Below, piece after piece: positions 56,747 through 64,000 of a stretch of 64,000 nucleotides of DNA. The stretch spans positions 4,046,501 through 4,110,500 of the forward strand of contig NZ_CP119421.1 of assembly GCF_030506305.1 (NCBI RefSeq). Reading direction: 5' to 3'. How positions within the stretch are numbered: position 1 is the stretch's first letter; each line of letters starts with the position of its first letter. Below the pieces are notes generated by a model. That model searched no databases. It saw only the letters and a program-made list of their open reading frames with translations, and was not told the DNA's origin. The translations under genes and the position numbers were made by a program. This DNA is from Porifericola rhodea (lineage in GTDB: Bacteria > Bacteroidota > Bacteroidia > Cytophagales > Cyclobacteriaceae).

Positions 56747-57196
56747 ATGCACAGAATCATCAATAGTTTAGCGGTCGCCGAGTATAATAAATCTCTTAGG
56801 GCGGTAGAAATTAATTTTAACGGGCAGGGTCCGTCGGCACTGTATCACGATACCATGGACATAGCTATGAATATCTCTATGATACACCAAACCAACAATT
56901 GGTTGTTTTATAAAGACGACTTCACCGATATCAGCCCAAATGCATTTATTGCTTTTGTAAGAAAGTGGTCTAAAAAAGCTTGCACTATGCACAATGCCGG
57001 CCTATCAAATAACATTTGCAAAGTTGCTTTGGTAACTTCAGCTGAATCTTATCTTTACCTCATTTCTGAACATGAGTGGCTGGAAAATCCGAAAAAGAAG
57101 TTTGGTAGTCTTCATCTGAAATTGTTTACTGAAGCGGAGCAGGCAAAAAAATTTCTAAACAATGGCTATTCTTCTCGCGTATTAATGAATAGTTGA
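56747..57196 (+). CDS. SpoIIAA/STAS-like small protein
   Basis: A 149-residue soluble protein of the SpoIIAA-like type seen in Bacteroidota. Central region: NNWLFYKDDFTDISPNAFIAFVRKWSKK, then ICKVALVTSAESYLYLISE. The ending HLKLFTEAEQAKKFLNN matches the pattern of the two paralogues at 22505-23273. I chose the ATG at 56747; a TTG at 56714 would add 11 residues. A single-domain protein of this type usually acts through partners; none is adjacent, since the next gene on this strand is a 47-residue ORF. Confidence 0.65.
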   Translation: MHRIINSLAVAEYNKSLRAVEINFNGQGPSALYHDTMDIAMNISMIHQTNNWLFYKDDFTDISPNAFIAFVRKWSKKACTMHNAGLSNNICKVALVTSAESYLYLISEHEWLENPKKKFGSLHLKLFTEAEQAKKFLNNGYSSRVLMNS

Positions 57197-57204
57197 TTTT
57201 TTTA

Positions 57205-57232
57205 GCGAATTAGTCGCAAAATTTTTTTATTT
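57205..57232 (+). terminator. Weak terminator-like hairpin
   Basis: GCGA / TCGC (four pairs) with three further T-A pairs after an A-A mismatch, followed by a long T-rich run. It lies right after the SpoIIAA-like gene. The stem is short, so this is a low-confidence call. Confidence 0.3.
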
Positions 57233-57256
57233 TTTTTGTCTACCAATTTTTTAATT

Positions 57257-57400
57257 ATGAACACTACTGAGACTAAAATACCTTCGTACTGGAAGCTAAG
57301 AATGGATGAGTGGAAAAATAAAGCCAGGGAACAACAGCATTTTCACGAAAATATTAGCTCATATCTTAAAAAGGTTTACCAAAAAACTGAAAAATCCTGA
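57257..57400 (+). CDS. Small 47-residue ORF
   Basis: Starts with ATG and reads MNTTETKIPSYWKLRMDEWK then a charged helical stretch ending KVYQKTEKS. It is too short to identify. Support: it sits between the SpoIIAA-like gene and the convergent GH1 gene, ends exactly one base before that gene's stop, and uses typical codons. No signal or membrane segment is visible. It may be a small regulatory protein or not a gene at all. Confidence 0.35.
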   Translation: MNTTETKIPSYWKLRMDEWKNKAREQQHFHENISSYLKKVYQKTEKS

Positions 57401-58774
57401 TTAATTTTTTGAAAGGCTATTTGTGCTGATTTTGACTTTTTTCTGATCGTTAACAAATTTTCCATACCAGTAGCCGGATTCTTTAATCGTGCGTTTTTGA
57501 GAGCTAAAATCAACATGTACCAGACCAAAAGTTGGCTTGTAGCCCTCAGCCCATTCAAAATTGTCCATGAGCGTCCATGCAAAGTATCCGGCTAAAGGTA
57601 CACCTTCCTGCTTAGCTCTTAGGCATTGTCTTATATACTGCTGTAAATAATATCTTCGGGGCGTGTCTTTAATCCTGCCTTTATGCCAGCTGTCTTTAAA
57701 AGCTGCTCCATTCTCAGTAATAATAATCTTTTTCAAATCATACCGCTCATGGAATAGCTTCAGAATCTGATAAATTGATTCAGGATATACCTCCCAGCCC
57801 ATTAATGTTGTAGGTACATTACGCTTAGTAGCCTCTACGTGGCGAGCATGTATATAAGGGGTAAAAAGTGAGTGCCTGATGATCTCCCGAGTATAGTTCT
57901 GTAAGCCTATAAAGTCAAAGTCAAACGCCAGTGCGCTTTCGTCTTCGGGGTACATATGTCTCTCTATACGGTGCAGCGCATGAAAATAGTCCGTTGGATA
58001 ACCCAAGCCCAGAGCGGGCTCAATAAAAAGACGATTGAGCAAGGCATCGGTACGATGAGTTGCATTAATATCTTTAGGCGTAGGACGATAAGGCTCCACA
58101 GGAGAGCAGGAAAAAGTAGTGCCTATTTCTGCCTGTGGGCAGAGTGACCTCAGTATTCTACCTCCTTCAGCCTGGCAAAGTGCTGCATGATGTACCGACG
58201 ACAAAAATGGAATCAAGCCCTTTTCTCCAGGGGCATGTACACCCAAAAAATACCCAGCTCCTGTAAACACAAGTGGCTCATTAAGTACCATCCAGTATTT
58301 GACCATATCACCAAACTCCCGTGCGCATAATTCTACATACTCGCTAAACCAGTGAATGATATCGCGATTTTTCCAGCCACCCTTATGGCTTAGTGCTAGC
58401 GGTAGATCCCAGTGATAAAGAGTTACCCAGGGCGTAATGCTTTTTTCCAGACATTGCTCAATCAGCTTCTTGTAAAAATCAATACCTTTTTGATTAACCT
58501 GTCCGCTGCCCTGAGGTAATATTCTAGACCATGCAATTGAAAAACGGAAATTCTTAATTCCCAGCTGATTAATAATCTGTAGGTCTTCCGGGTAGCGGTG
58601 ATAAAAATCACAGGCTACATTAGCATGCTGATTCTGATATATTTTACCTTTTTGTCTTACAAAATCGTCCCAGATGGATGGTCCCTTACCGTCTGTATTG
58701 TAAGCACCTTCAGTTTGGTAAGCTGCAGAAGATACCCCCCAGTGGAATGCATCTCCAAAGTCTTGTGCGCGCAA
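57401..58774 (-). CDS. Family 1 glycoside hydrolase (beta-glucosidase type)
   Basis: A 457-residue GH1 enzyme. The start FHWGVSSAAYQTEGA near residue 10 is the conserved strand of the family. The acid/base Glu is in WMVLNEPLVF near residue 167 and the nucleophile Glu in IIITENGAAF near 353. The end FAWTLMDNFEWAEGYKPTFGL is typical. GH1 enzymes hydrolyse or transfer beta-linked sugars; substrate cannot be read. There is no signal peptide, so it is probably cytoplasmic. The start codon is TTG one base after the stop of the glycosyltransferase, and no ATG is available near the start. Confidence 0.9.
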   Translation of the reverse strand: MRAQDFGDAFHWGVSSAAYQTEGAYNTDGKGPSIWDDFVRQKGKIYQNQHANVACDFYHRYPEDLQIINQLGIKNFRFSIAWSRILPQGSGQVNQKGIDFYKKLIEQCLEKSITPWVTLYHWDLPLALSHKGGWKNRDIIHWFSEYVELCAREFGDMVKYWMVLNEPLVFTGAGYFLGVHAPGEKGLIPFLSSVHHAALCQAEGGRILRSLCPQAEIGTTFSCSPVEPYRPTPKDINATHRTDALLNRLFIEPALGLGYPTDYFHALHRIERHMYPEDESALAFDFDFIGLQNYTREIIRHSLFTPYIHARHVEATKRNVPTTLMGWEVYPESIYQILKLFHERYDLKKIIITENGAAFKDSWHKGRIKDTPRRYYLQQYIRQCLRAKQEGVPLAGYFAWTLMDNFEWAEGYKPTFGLVHVDFSSQKRTIKESGYWYGKFVNDQKKVKISTNSLSKN

Positions 58775-58775
58775 T

Positions 58776-59789
58776 TTATAAGCTTTTAGAATGAGGGTGC
58801 AGTGCTAAATGTTTAGAAAGCACCATATCAATTATTTCTTCGGTAATATCTGGATAGTGGATCTCTAAAGATCGTCCTCCAGATACCCAATCTTCAATTT
58901 TTGGTAATTGTTTCTTTTTAAGATTTTTTAAAACCGGTATACCCAGAGTCTCAAGCGCAGCAGCATTGCAATGTTGCTCAAACTGGTTCTTCATAGGAAT
59001 TACCATCAGTTTCTTGTTAAGATAGAGGGCTTCAGCCGGAGTTTCAAAACCAGCCCCACAAAGAATACCCTCGCTACTTGCCAGACTTTTAATGAAACTT
59101 TCATTATTGATGGGCTTAATTCGGATATTTTTGACTTTGTGTTTTTGCTTGGTGTGCTTAGAAAATACGTGCCATTTTACATCACTGATTTTTTTTAGTC
59201 TTTTGATGAGCTTTTCGTCATCGTAGGAGGGTAGGTAAACAGTATAATGTCCTTTATTTTTTACTTCGGCATTACGAATTTCTTTTCGGATAACCGGTGT
59301 AAAAATATTGTCATCAAAGGCGGCAAAGTGGAAACCATACTGCATGGCTGCCGGAGCATAGCGCTTCAATATCATTTTTCCGAAAGCATCCCCTTTTTTG
59401 GGCTGAGGAGAATGAGGGGCCAGTATTGCACTCTGGTGGCTCAAACTGATGCAAGGCTTCTTTTTAATTTGAGATGCCCAGGCGGTTACCGGTTCAAAGT
59501 CATTAATAATCAGGTCGTATTTCTCTACCGGAAAATGGTGTATGTCTTTCCAGAGTTGGCAGGTATTGGTTCGGCGGTATGTCTCTAGTATATCCACACC
59601 ACCAGATTTGCCAAAAATAAAGCTCATGCCGCGCATTTGGTAGGTAACAGGATAGGGTAAACTCACATCAGCCTGTATACCACTGATAAGTATATCCAGA
59701 TCAACTTTTTGCTGTAGCAAAGGTACAATGTCTCTTGCTCTGCTTACGTGTCCATTGCCCGTACCCTGTATCGCATAAAGTACTTTCAT
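58776..59789 (-). CDS. MurG-like / MJ1255-type glycosyltransferase
   Basis: A 337-residue GT-B glycosyltransferase. The N-terminal domain begins VLYAIQGTGNGHVSRA near residues 3-18, and the C-terminal nucleotide-sugar site is GILCGAGFETPAEALYLNKKLMVIPMKNQFEQ near 250-281. It resembles the MurG/UGT superfamily, particularly the MJ1255/VC2487 group. It probably transfers a sugar from a UDP-sugar to a lipid or other acceptor. Its start overlaps the LpxH-like stop by four bases (ATGA), and its stop is one base from the GH1 start, so all three are one translationally linked operon. Confidence 0.8.
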   Translation of the reverse strand: MKVLYAIQGTGNGHVSRARDIVPLLQQKVDLDILISGIQADVSLPYPVTYQMRGMSFIFGKSGGVDILETYRRTNTCQLWKDIHHFPVEKYDLIINDFEPVTAWASQIKKKPCISLSHQSAILAPHSPQPKKGDAFGKMILKRYAPAAMQYGFHFAAFDDNIFTPVIRKEIRNAEVKNKGHYTVYLPSYDDEKLIKRLKKISDVKWHVFSKHTKQKHKVKNIRIKPINNESFIKSLASSEGILCGAGFETPAEALYLNKKLMVIPMKNQFEQHCNAAALETLGIPVLKNLKKKQLPKIEDWVSGGRSLEIHYPDITEEIIDMVLSKHLALHPHSKSL

Positions 59790-60640
59790 GCCTTCTTCAA
59801 TTGAAATTCCTGTAGTAAATTGGTATATAAAATGCCTATGTCCATGCTCTTATCGTCCTCATCAGCCATGTCATTATGGTTCTTAAGCTTAGTGTCCTCA
59901 TTGTATTTATAGAGTGTCCAGCGGCGGTTGTTATACTCCAGTGCAGTCAGGTTTTCTATCCAGTCGCCACTGTTCAGGTAGGTTACTTCTCCTTCTTCTC
60001 GCTTGATCTGGCGCATTTCTGGGTTGTGGATGTGCCCACACACCACATAATCGTAACCATTAGAAATGGCAATTTCAGCAGCTGTATTCTCAAAGTCATC
60101 AATAAACTTAACGGCTCCTTTCACGCTATTTTTAATTTTCTTACTGAAAGATACTTTGCCCTTGCCTAGTTTTTCAGAGCAGAAATTAACCATCGCGTTT
60201 AGCAGTATTAGAGTGTCATAGCCAATAGCGCCCAGTTTGGCCAGCCATTTAGAGTGCTTCATTGTAATGTCAAATACATCTCCATGAAAAATCCAGGCTT
60301 TTTTTCCATCTAACTCCAGCACCAGTTTATTTTCTATGGTAAGTGTGCCCATCGTAAAGCCTTCAAACTTACGTAGCATTTCGTCGTGATTACCCGTTAT
60401 GTAATAGACCTGTGTGCCCTTGGAAGCCATACTGAAAACCTGTTTGATGATTTTCATGTGGGTAGTAGGAAAGTAACGCTTGCTAAACTGCCAGATATCA
60501 ACGATATCGCCGTTGAGGACAAGAATTTTAGGTTGAATGCTCTTTAGGTATTTTTGCAATTCTTTAGCATTGCAGCCATAGGTCCCGAGGTGTACGTCGG
60601 AGATAACGACTACCTCTACAGCTCTTTTTTTTGCAGACAT
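59786..60640 (-). CDS. LpxH-like metallophosphoesterase
   Basis: A 284-residue calcineurin-like phosphoesterase. Metal-binding motifs: VVISDVHLGTYG near residue 12, VLNGDIVDIW near 42, YYITGNHDEML near 78 and VVCGHIHNPEMR near 202. This order and spacing fit UDP-2,3-diacylglucosamine pyrophosphatase (LpxH/YbbF) relatives that act in lipid A biosynthesis, but the exact substrate is uncertain because the true lpxH may be elsewhere. It is the first gene of the operon with a glycosyltransferase and GH1. No clear promoter was seen in the 290 bases upstream. Confidence 0.82.
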   Translation of the reverse strand: MSAKKRAVEVVVISDVHLGTYGCNAKELQKYLKSIQPKILVLNGDIVDIWQFSKRYFPTTHMKIIKQVFSMASKGTQVYYITGNHDEMLRKFEGFTMGTLTIENKLVLELDGKKAWIFHGDVFDITMKHSKWLAKLGAIGYDTLILLNAMVNFCSEKLGKGKVSFSKKIKNSVKGAVKFIDDFENTAAEIAISNGYDYVVCGHIHNPEMRQIKREEGEVTYLNSGDWIENLTALEYNNRRWTLYKYNEDTKLKNHNDMADEDDKSMDIGILYTNLLQEFQLKKA

Positions 60641-60929
60641 ATGTATGTTTTATTAAGACGGTATAGTTACTAGCAAGGTCTTGTGAAAGTGTGGCTTGGT
60701 TAGAAGAGGGAGAAGGCTGCTCATCTACAGTGGCTAAAAGTATAACTGTAGTATGTGAATATGCTATCTGAGAATAGTACCAGAAATATACGCTAAGCTT
60801 TACCTTCAATTCGTTACTTTTTAATTACATAAAGTAATTAAGAAAACTTAAAAGGTAGGTTAACTGATGTTTAAAGCATTGTTAACAGGAGGTGAAGTTT
60901 TGAGAAGGCAAGCATTGTTGGCATAACAA

Positions 60930-61814
60930 TCACTTAATAGGAGTCATTACTTTCAGGCTGCCGGGCTTGGTACGTATGTTTATCCAGCGATCATCGCAAA
61001 GGTATTCTCCATCTATATGGATAGGTGCCTGCTCTTCATTCTCCAGGCTAAACTTATCAGCTCTTATAATTTTAACATAGGGTGAGCGATGTAAGCTTTT
61101 AAATAGGGCCATCATTGTAAAGGTTGGCAGGTGTATAGGAGGGAATGGACTTATTAAGACAATATCCAGCAGTCCGTCGTTGGCCGTTGCATGGGGTGCG
61201 ATTATAGCATTGTTACCATACTGGGTAGTATTGGCAAAAGCAATTAAAAAATAGTCTTCTTCTATTGTTTTACCCTCAACTTCATAACGAAATTTTTTAG
61301 GGGTATAAGTTTGAAATTCTTCTACCACACAGCGAGCATAGGTCATGTATCCACGTTTGAGCTGCTCGGCAAAAGTCTTACTTATCTGTCCGTCAAAACC
61401 TACTCCTGATACATTGAAGAATGGCTTATCATTAAGCAGGCCAGTATCAAACTTCTGTGCGTAGCTATCATTCAACTGCTGTATGGCGCGGGCAGCCTGG
61501 GTAGAGATATCCAGGTAACGGGCGAATCCGTTTCCAGAACCTAACGGTATCACACCCATACAGGTCTCCGTGTCTACAAGGGCAGTAGCAACTTCGTTTA
61601 CGGTTCCGTCACCACCCACAGCTACTACTACATCAAATTCATCTTTATGTTGGGCGGTAATTTTTGGTGCGTGCCCAGCATATTCGGTAAAACTAATCTC
61701 AAAAGTATATTTTTGCTTGTCCAGAAATTTATCTATCAGCTCAGGCATTATCTTTTGTTTGCCTAAGCCTGAGATTGGATTGATGATAAACAGACAGCTT
61801 TTCTTTTTGTGCAT
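60930..61814 (-). CDS. Diacylglycerol-kinase-type lipid kinase (YegS/BmrU-like)
   Basis: A 294-residue lipid kinase of the DAGK catalytic domain family. Motifs: FIINPISGLGKQ near residue 10, VAVGGDGTVNEVATALV near 65 (GGDGT nucleotide loop), IPLGSGNGFARYL near 90 and VSGVGFDG. It phosphorylates diacylglycerol or a related lipid. I chose the ATG at 61814 because a -7-like element (TAATTTTG read on the minus strand, 61835-61842) lies just upstream; the ATG at 61862 would add 16 residues. A 70-base gap separates it from the divergent GGCT-fold gene. Confidence 0.85.
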   Translation of the reverse strand: MHKKKSCLFIINPISGLGKQKIMPELIDKFLDKQKYTFEISFTEYAGHAPKITAQHKDEFDVVVAVGGDGTVNEVATALVDTETCMGVIPLGSGNGFARYLDISTQAARAIQQLNDSYAQKFDTGLLNDKPFFNVSGVGFDGQISKTFAEQLKRGYMTYARCVVEEFQTYTPKKFRYEVEGKTIEEDYFLIAFANTTQYGNNAIIAPHATANDGLLDIVLISPFPPIHLPTFTMMALFKSLHRSPYVKIIRADKFSLENEEQAPIHIDGEYLCDDRWINIRTKPGSLKVMTPIK

Positions 61815-61884
61815 AGGTTTTAAAGAGTTCTCGGCAAAATTACTATCTAAAGTAGAGAACATGCATTTAGGTTTAAATTATCAG

Positions 61885-62250
61885 ATGAATTACAACGTTT
61901 TTGTGTACGGAACTTTACGGCAAAGAGGTACAAACCATCATATTATAGCGCAGGCACGCTGCGTGGAACATAGAAAAAAAATATATGGCTATGCGCTGTA
62001 TGACTACGCTCAGGAGTATCCATTTATGGTTCAGGCTCAGCCAGATGAGTATGTAGTAGGCGAAGTATACGAAGTAAATCCTGAACTGCTTAATGATTTA
62101 CACATTTTAGAAGATATAGCTAATAATTTGTACAAGTTTATCTTTTTAGAGTCAGAAGCGTGTTATACCTATGTTAAATTTGATCAGGAGGTTAGTCGTC
62201 TGCAAAAAATTAAAGGAGGCGACTGGATAAAGTATATTCATAACATTTAG
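61885..62250 (+). CDS. Gamma-glutamylcyclotransferase-fold protein (AIG2-like)
   Basis: A 121-residue protein of the GGCT/AIG2 fold: start NVFVYGTLRQRGTNHH with the YGTLR motif near residues 7-11, then GEVYEVNPELLNDLHILED near 68-86 with the family VYEV segment. GGCT enzymes cyclise gamma-glutamyl groups, but many bacterial homologues have unknown substrates. The divergent gene starts 70 bases away. I chose the ATG at 61885 (MNYNVFVYG), as an earlier ATG at 61861 adds a non-conserved segment. Confidence 0.82.
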   Translation: MNYNVFVYGTLRQRGTNHHIIAQARCVEHRKKIYGYALYDYAQEYPFMVQAQPDEYVVGEVYEVNPELLNDLHILEDIANNLYKFIFLESEACYTYVKFDQEVSRLQKIKGGDWIKYIHNI

Positions 62251-62559
62251 CTGTGTATGTCCGTACAAAGCTCAAAGTGGCATTAATAATTTTTAGGGTA
62301 ATGATGATTTTTTTCCACAAATTTTGTGGAATATTGTCGCATATCTTACAAAAGATAAAGTGTGGTATGTGAATATTTCAATTTTATATTGTTTATTTAT
62401 CACAACATAATACCTCTGTTTATTGAAATAAAGCCTATCTTTACGTTTTTATCCTATTATTGAGCGTTGCCATAATATTTTTAGTACTAAATATGAAGTG
62501 AAGACTTTATTTAGTTATTACATCGGTTCATTTTTTGGGAAAGTTTATGGTCGCGTTTT
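62251..62559. other. Intergenic region with a long perfect dyad
   Basis: These 309 bases hold no recognised gene. TTCCACAAATTTTGTGGAA at 62313-62331 has nine-base arms and a one-base centre, so it reads as a protein-binding operator more than a hairpin. The remainder is AT-rich. No exact TTTG-N19-TAnnTTTG promoter was found. Confidence 0.5.
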
Positions 62560-62970
62560 ATGTATCCAGATATTGAGTATCCATTTATAATGAAAGGCAA
62601 GAAAATTCTTATACTAGATGACGAAAAAGAAATTTGCTTTTTACTTTCAGCATTGCTTAAACAAATGGGGTATATCCCCGATCAGGCCTATACAATAGAA
62701 GAAGCCCTGGGCAAGTTTAATCAAAATCAGTACGATCTTGTATTTTTAGATCTGAACCTACCTGATGGCTTAGGGTATCATTTGGTACCTCTCATCAAAA
62801 AGCGCCTCCCTCGCGCCAAAATTATCATGATCAGTGCTCATGACGGAATGCTCAAGCAGATACAGTCTGAAGTAGAAGGCATAGACTACTTTATTGACAA
62901 GCCTTTCAACAAAGCCAAAATAAATGAAGCACTTGGTAAAATAGATATGCTTAAATTTGCTTCAGGGTAG
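62560..62970 (+). CDS. Single-domain response regulator
   Basis: A 136-residue receiver domain without output domain. The acidic pair is in ILILDDEKE near residue 17-25, the phospho-acceptor Asp in LVFLDLNLPDG near 64, Ser/Ala in IIMISAHDG near 91 and Lys in FIDKPFNK near 114. The ORF opens with MYPDIEYPF before the receiver; an ATG at 62590 is an alternative start. It is followed, after a terminator, by an NtrC-type activator whose receiver is similar in layout. Confidence 0.88.
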   Translation: MYPDIEYPFIMKGKKILILDDEKEICFLLSALLKQMGYIPDQAYTIEEALGKFNQNQYDLVFLDLNLPDGLGYHLVPLIKKRLPRAKIIMISAHDGMLKQIQSEVEGIDYFIDKPFNKAKINEALGKIDMLKFASG

Positions 62971-62993
62971 AAAGAGATTTTATCTCTTTTTTT
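62971..62993 (+). terminator. Terminator between the two response-regulator genes
   Basis: AAAGAGAT / ATCTCTTT (eight pairs) with a three-base loop, followed by TTTTG. It begins immediately after the stop codon at 62970. Confidence 0.75.
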
Positions 62994-63067
62994 GTTTCCG
63001 TAACTTTACATAATTGTCTCAATTTATTGTAAATTAAACCTACTTTTACTTACTATTTTGCTGCTTA

Positions 63068-64000
63068 ATGGCTAAAAAAATACTTATTGTTGACGATGAT
63101 CAGGACATTCGTCTGTTGCTGGATAAGTTTCTTTCCAAAAAAGGTTACGAAACCAAAACCGCATCAGACAGTGCTACTGCTATAGATATACTTAAATCTC
63201 ATAAGTGTGACCTTGTACTATGTGATTTTAAACTACCTGACCTTAATGGCTTAGAGCTAATTCAAAAAATTAAGGTGATCAACCCAGAAGCTGCACTTCT
63301 GGTAATTACCGGTTACTCGGATGTTAAGGTAGCCGTACAGGCTATCAAACTGGGCGCTTACGACTATGTAACCAAGCCCCTATATCCAGATGAGATTCTG
63401 ATGACTATTGAGCAGGCGCTTAATAGCAAAAAGAATCAGAATAAGCCCAAAAAGCCTAAGGAGAAGAAATTTATTATCGGAGATAGCCCTCAGGCCAATC
63501 AGGTAATGAAGCACATTAGACTGATTGCTCCTACCGATATGTCGGTAATTATTCAGGGTGAAACCGGAACAGGTAAAGAGTTTGTAGCCAACGAAATTCA
63601 TAACCTAAGTAAGAGAAAATCAGCACCTTTTATAGCAATAGATTGTGGTGCATTGCCTAAAGATCTGGCAGGAAGCGAGCTTTTTGGTCACGTAAAAGGG
63701 GCATTTACCGGTGCGCTAAACGATAAAGAAGGTAGCTTTGAAACCGCCAATGGAGGTACGCTCTTTTTGGATGAAATAGGTAACCTTTCTTACGAGAATC
63801 AGGTGAAGCTTTTGCGTGTTATTCAGGAGAGAAGGATCAAAAAGATTGGAGGTACAAAGGATATTCCTATAGACGTGCGCCTGATCGTAGCTACTAATGA
63901 AAACCTGGTAGAAGCAGTAAAAAAAGGTGAATTTAGAGAAGATTTATATCACCGTTTCAACGAATTTAAAATTGGCCTCGCTCCCTTAAGAGAGCGTAGT
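63068..64000 (+). CDS. Sigma-54-dependent response regulator (NtrC type), truncated at window end
   Basis: The first 311 residues are visible. Residues about 1-120 are a receiver domain (LIVDDDQD near 6, Asp in LVLCDFKLPDL near 53, KP in YVTKPLYPDE). An AAA+ sigma-54 interaction domain starts near 137: Walker A GETGTGKE near 168, GAFTGA near 215 (the loop that contacts sigma-54), Walker B TLFLDEIGN near 235 and REDLYHRFNEF near 295. The C-terminal HTH lies outside the window. It activates sigma-54 promoters when phosphorylated; its kinase is not adjacent, though the NtrY-like kinase at 46217 is a candidate. Confidence 0.95.
   Translation, partial: MAKKILIVDDDQDIRLLLDKFLSKKGYETKTASDSATAIDILKSHKCDLVLCDFKLPDLNGLELIQKIKVINPEAALLVITGYSDVKVAVQAIKLGAYDYVTKPLYPDEILMTIEQALNSKKNQNKPKKPKEKKFIIGDSPQANQVMKHIRLIAPTDMSVIIQGETGTGKEFVANEIHNLSKRKSAPFIAIDCGALPKDLAGSELFGHVKGAFTGALNDKEGSFETANGGTLFLDEIGNLSYENQVKLLRVIQERRIKKIGGTKDIPIDVRLIVATNENLVEAVKKGEFREDLYHRFNEFKIGLAPLRERS

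Noticed and set aside
60564-60809. An 81-residue minus-strand frame starting upstream of the LpxH-like gene.
   Set aside because: It overlaps the start of the LpxH-like gene in another frame and has no domain.
60821-60841. Dyad TTAATTAC-ATAAA-GTAATTAA as a terminator.
   Set aside because: No T tract follows the stem on either strand. AT-rich stems of this size are common in this genome, so I do not call it a terminator.
1-64000. Mobile elements, CRISPR arrays, toxin-antitoxin or prophage genes.
   Set aside because: None was found. There is no transposase, integrase, repeat-spacer array or recognisable toxin pair in the frames on either strand.

Overview
The window is one contiguous piece of a Bacteroidota chromosome, most likely a marine-type member of the Cytophagales. 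The evidence is a SusC/SusD pair, a fused MurF-alanine racemase, an alternative complex III plus caa3-type oxidase operon, a monothiol bacilliredoxin (YtxJ/BrxC), many outer-membrane beta-barrel proteins, weak Shine-Dalgarno sequences, and promoters of the Bacteroidetes type (TTTG, 19-20 bp, TAnnTTTG) in front of the SRP RNA, rpsA and tRNA-Cys. The genus is not determinable by eye. I see no prophage, IS element, CRISPR array or plasmid function; this looks like core chromosome with a few lineage-specific genes. || Layout. 1-4050: OsmC-like protein, BrxC, an unusual pair of secreted basic proteins, a TSGGS-repeat (DUF4097-like) exported protein and a small membrane protein with a striking tandem operator-like repeat beside it. 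4051-7175: a three-gene operon (unknown protein, CsaA, MurF-Alr). 7530-12587: a SusC/SusD/lipoprotein nutrient-uptake operon closed by a terminator. 12746-14550: SRP RNA, transaldolase-like aldolase, small protein, FtsE. 14668-20708: a giant AsmA-like membrane-anchored protein whose stop codon overlaps that of the convergent cca gene. 20748-23273: a leftward cluster of two paralogous STAS/SpoIIAA-like proteins, a PAS histidine kinase and a protein that looks like a degenerate YrdC/Sua5 domain. 23395-28730: OmpA-like protein, M28 peptidase, rpsA, tRNA-Cys. || 29041-46027 is the core of the window: a 17-kb respiratory operon, actABCDEF (quinol:electron acceptor oxidoreductase), then coxBA, ctaA, ctaB, two subunit III genes, subunit IV, a SCO-like protein, DUF420, a small CxxC membrane protein and DUF983. 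Together they encode a quinol-to-oxygen electron-transfer chain and its assembly factors. The SCO-like protein has lost the copper-binding histidine (Tyr instead), and its first codons form a 12-bp hairpin followed by a T tract. || 46217-56161: a 1267-residue NtrY-like sensor kinase translationally coupled (ATGA overlap) to a 1218-residue outer-membrane protein, then a TonB-dependent-receptor-like barrel. 56162-62250: an AT-rich spacer, a third SpoIIAA-like protein, a leftward operon of LpxH-like phosphoesterase, MurG-type glycosyltransferase and GH1 glycosidase that could act on envelope glycolipids, a lipid kinase and a gamma-glutamylcyclotransferase-fold protein. 62560-64000: a single-domain response regulator and the start of an NtrC-type sigma-54 activator that runs off the window. 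|| Nothing here is an obvious new defence or mobile system. The best candidates for undescribed biology are the kinase/outer-membrane-protein pair, the degenerate YrdC protein downstream of the STAS-kinase cluster, the LpxH-GT-GH1 operon, the His-less SCO protein, and the tandem GTTC-N6-GAAC array. All functional statements are from reading sequences and motifs; no database search was run.
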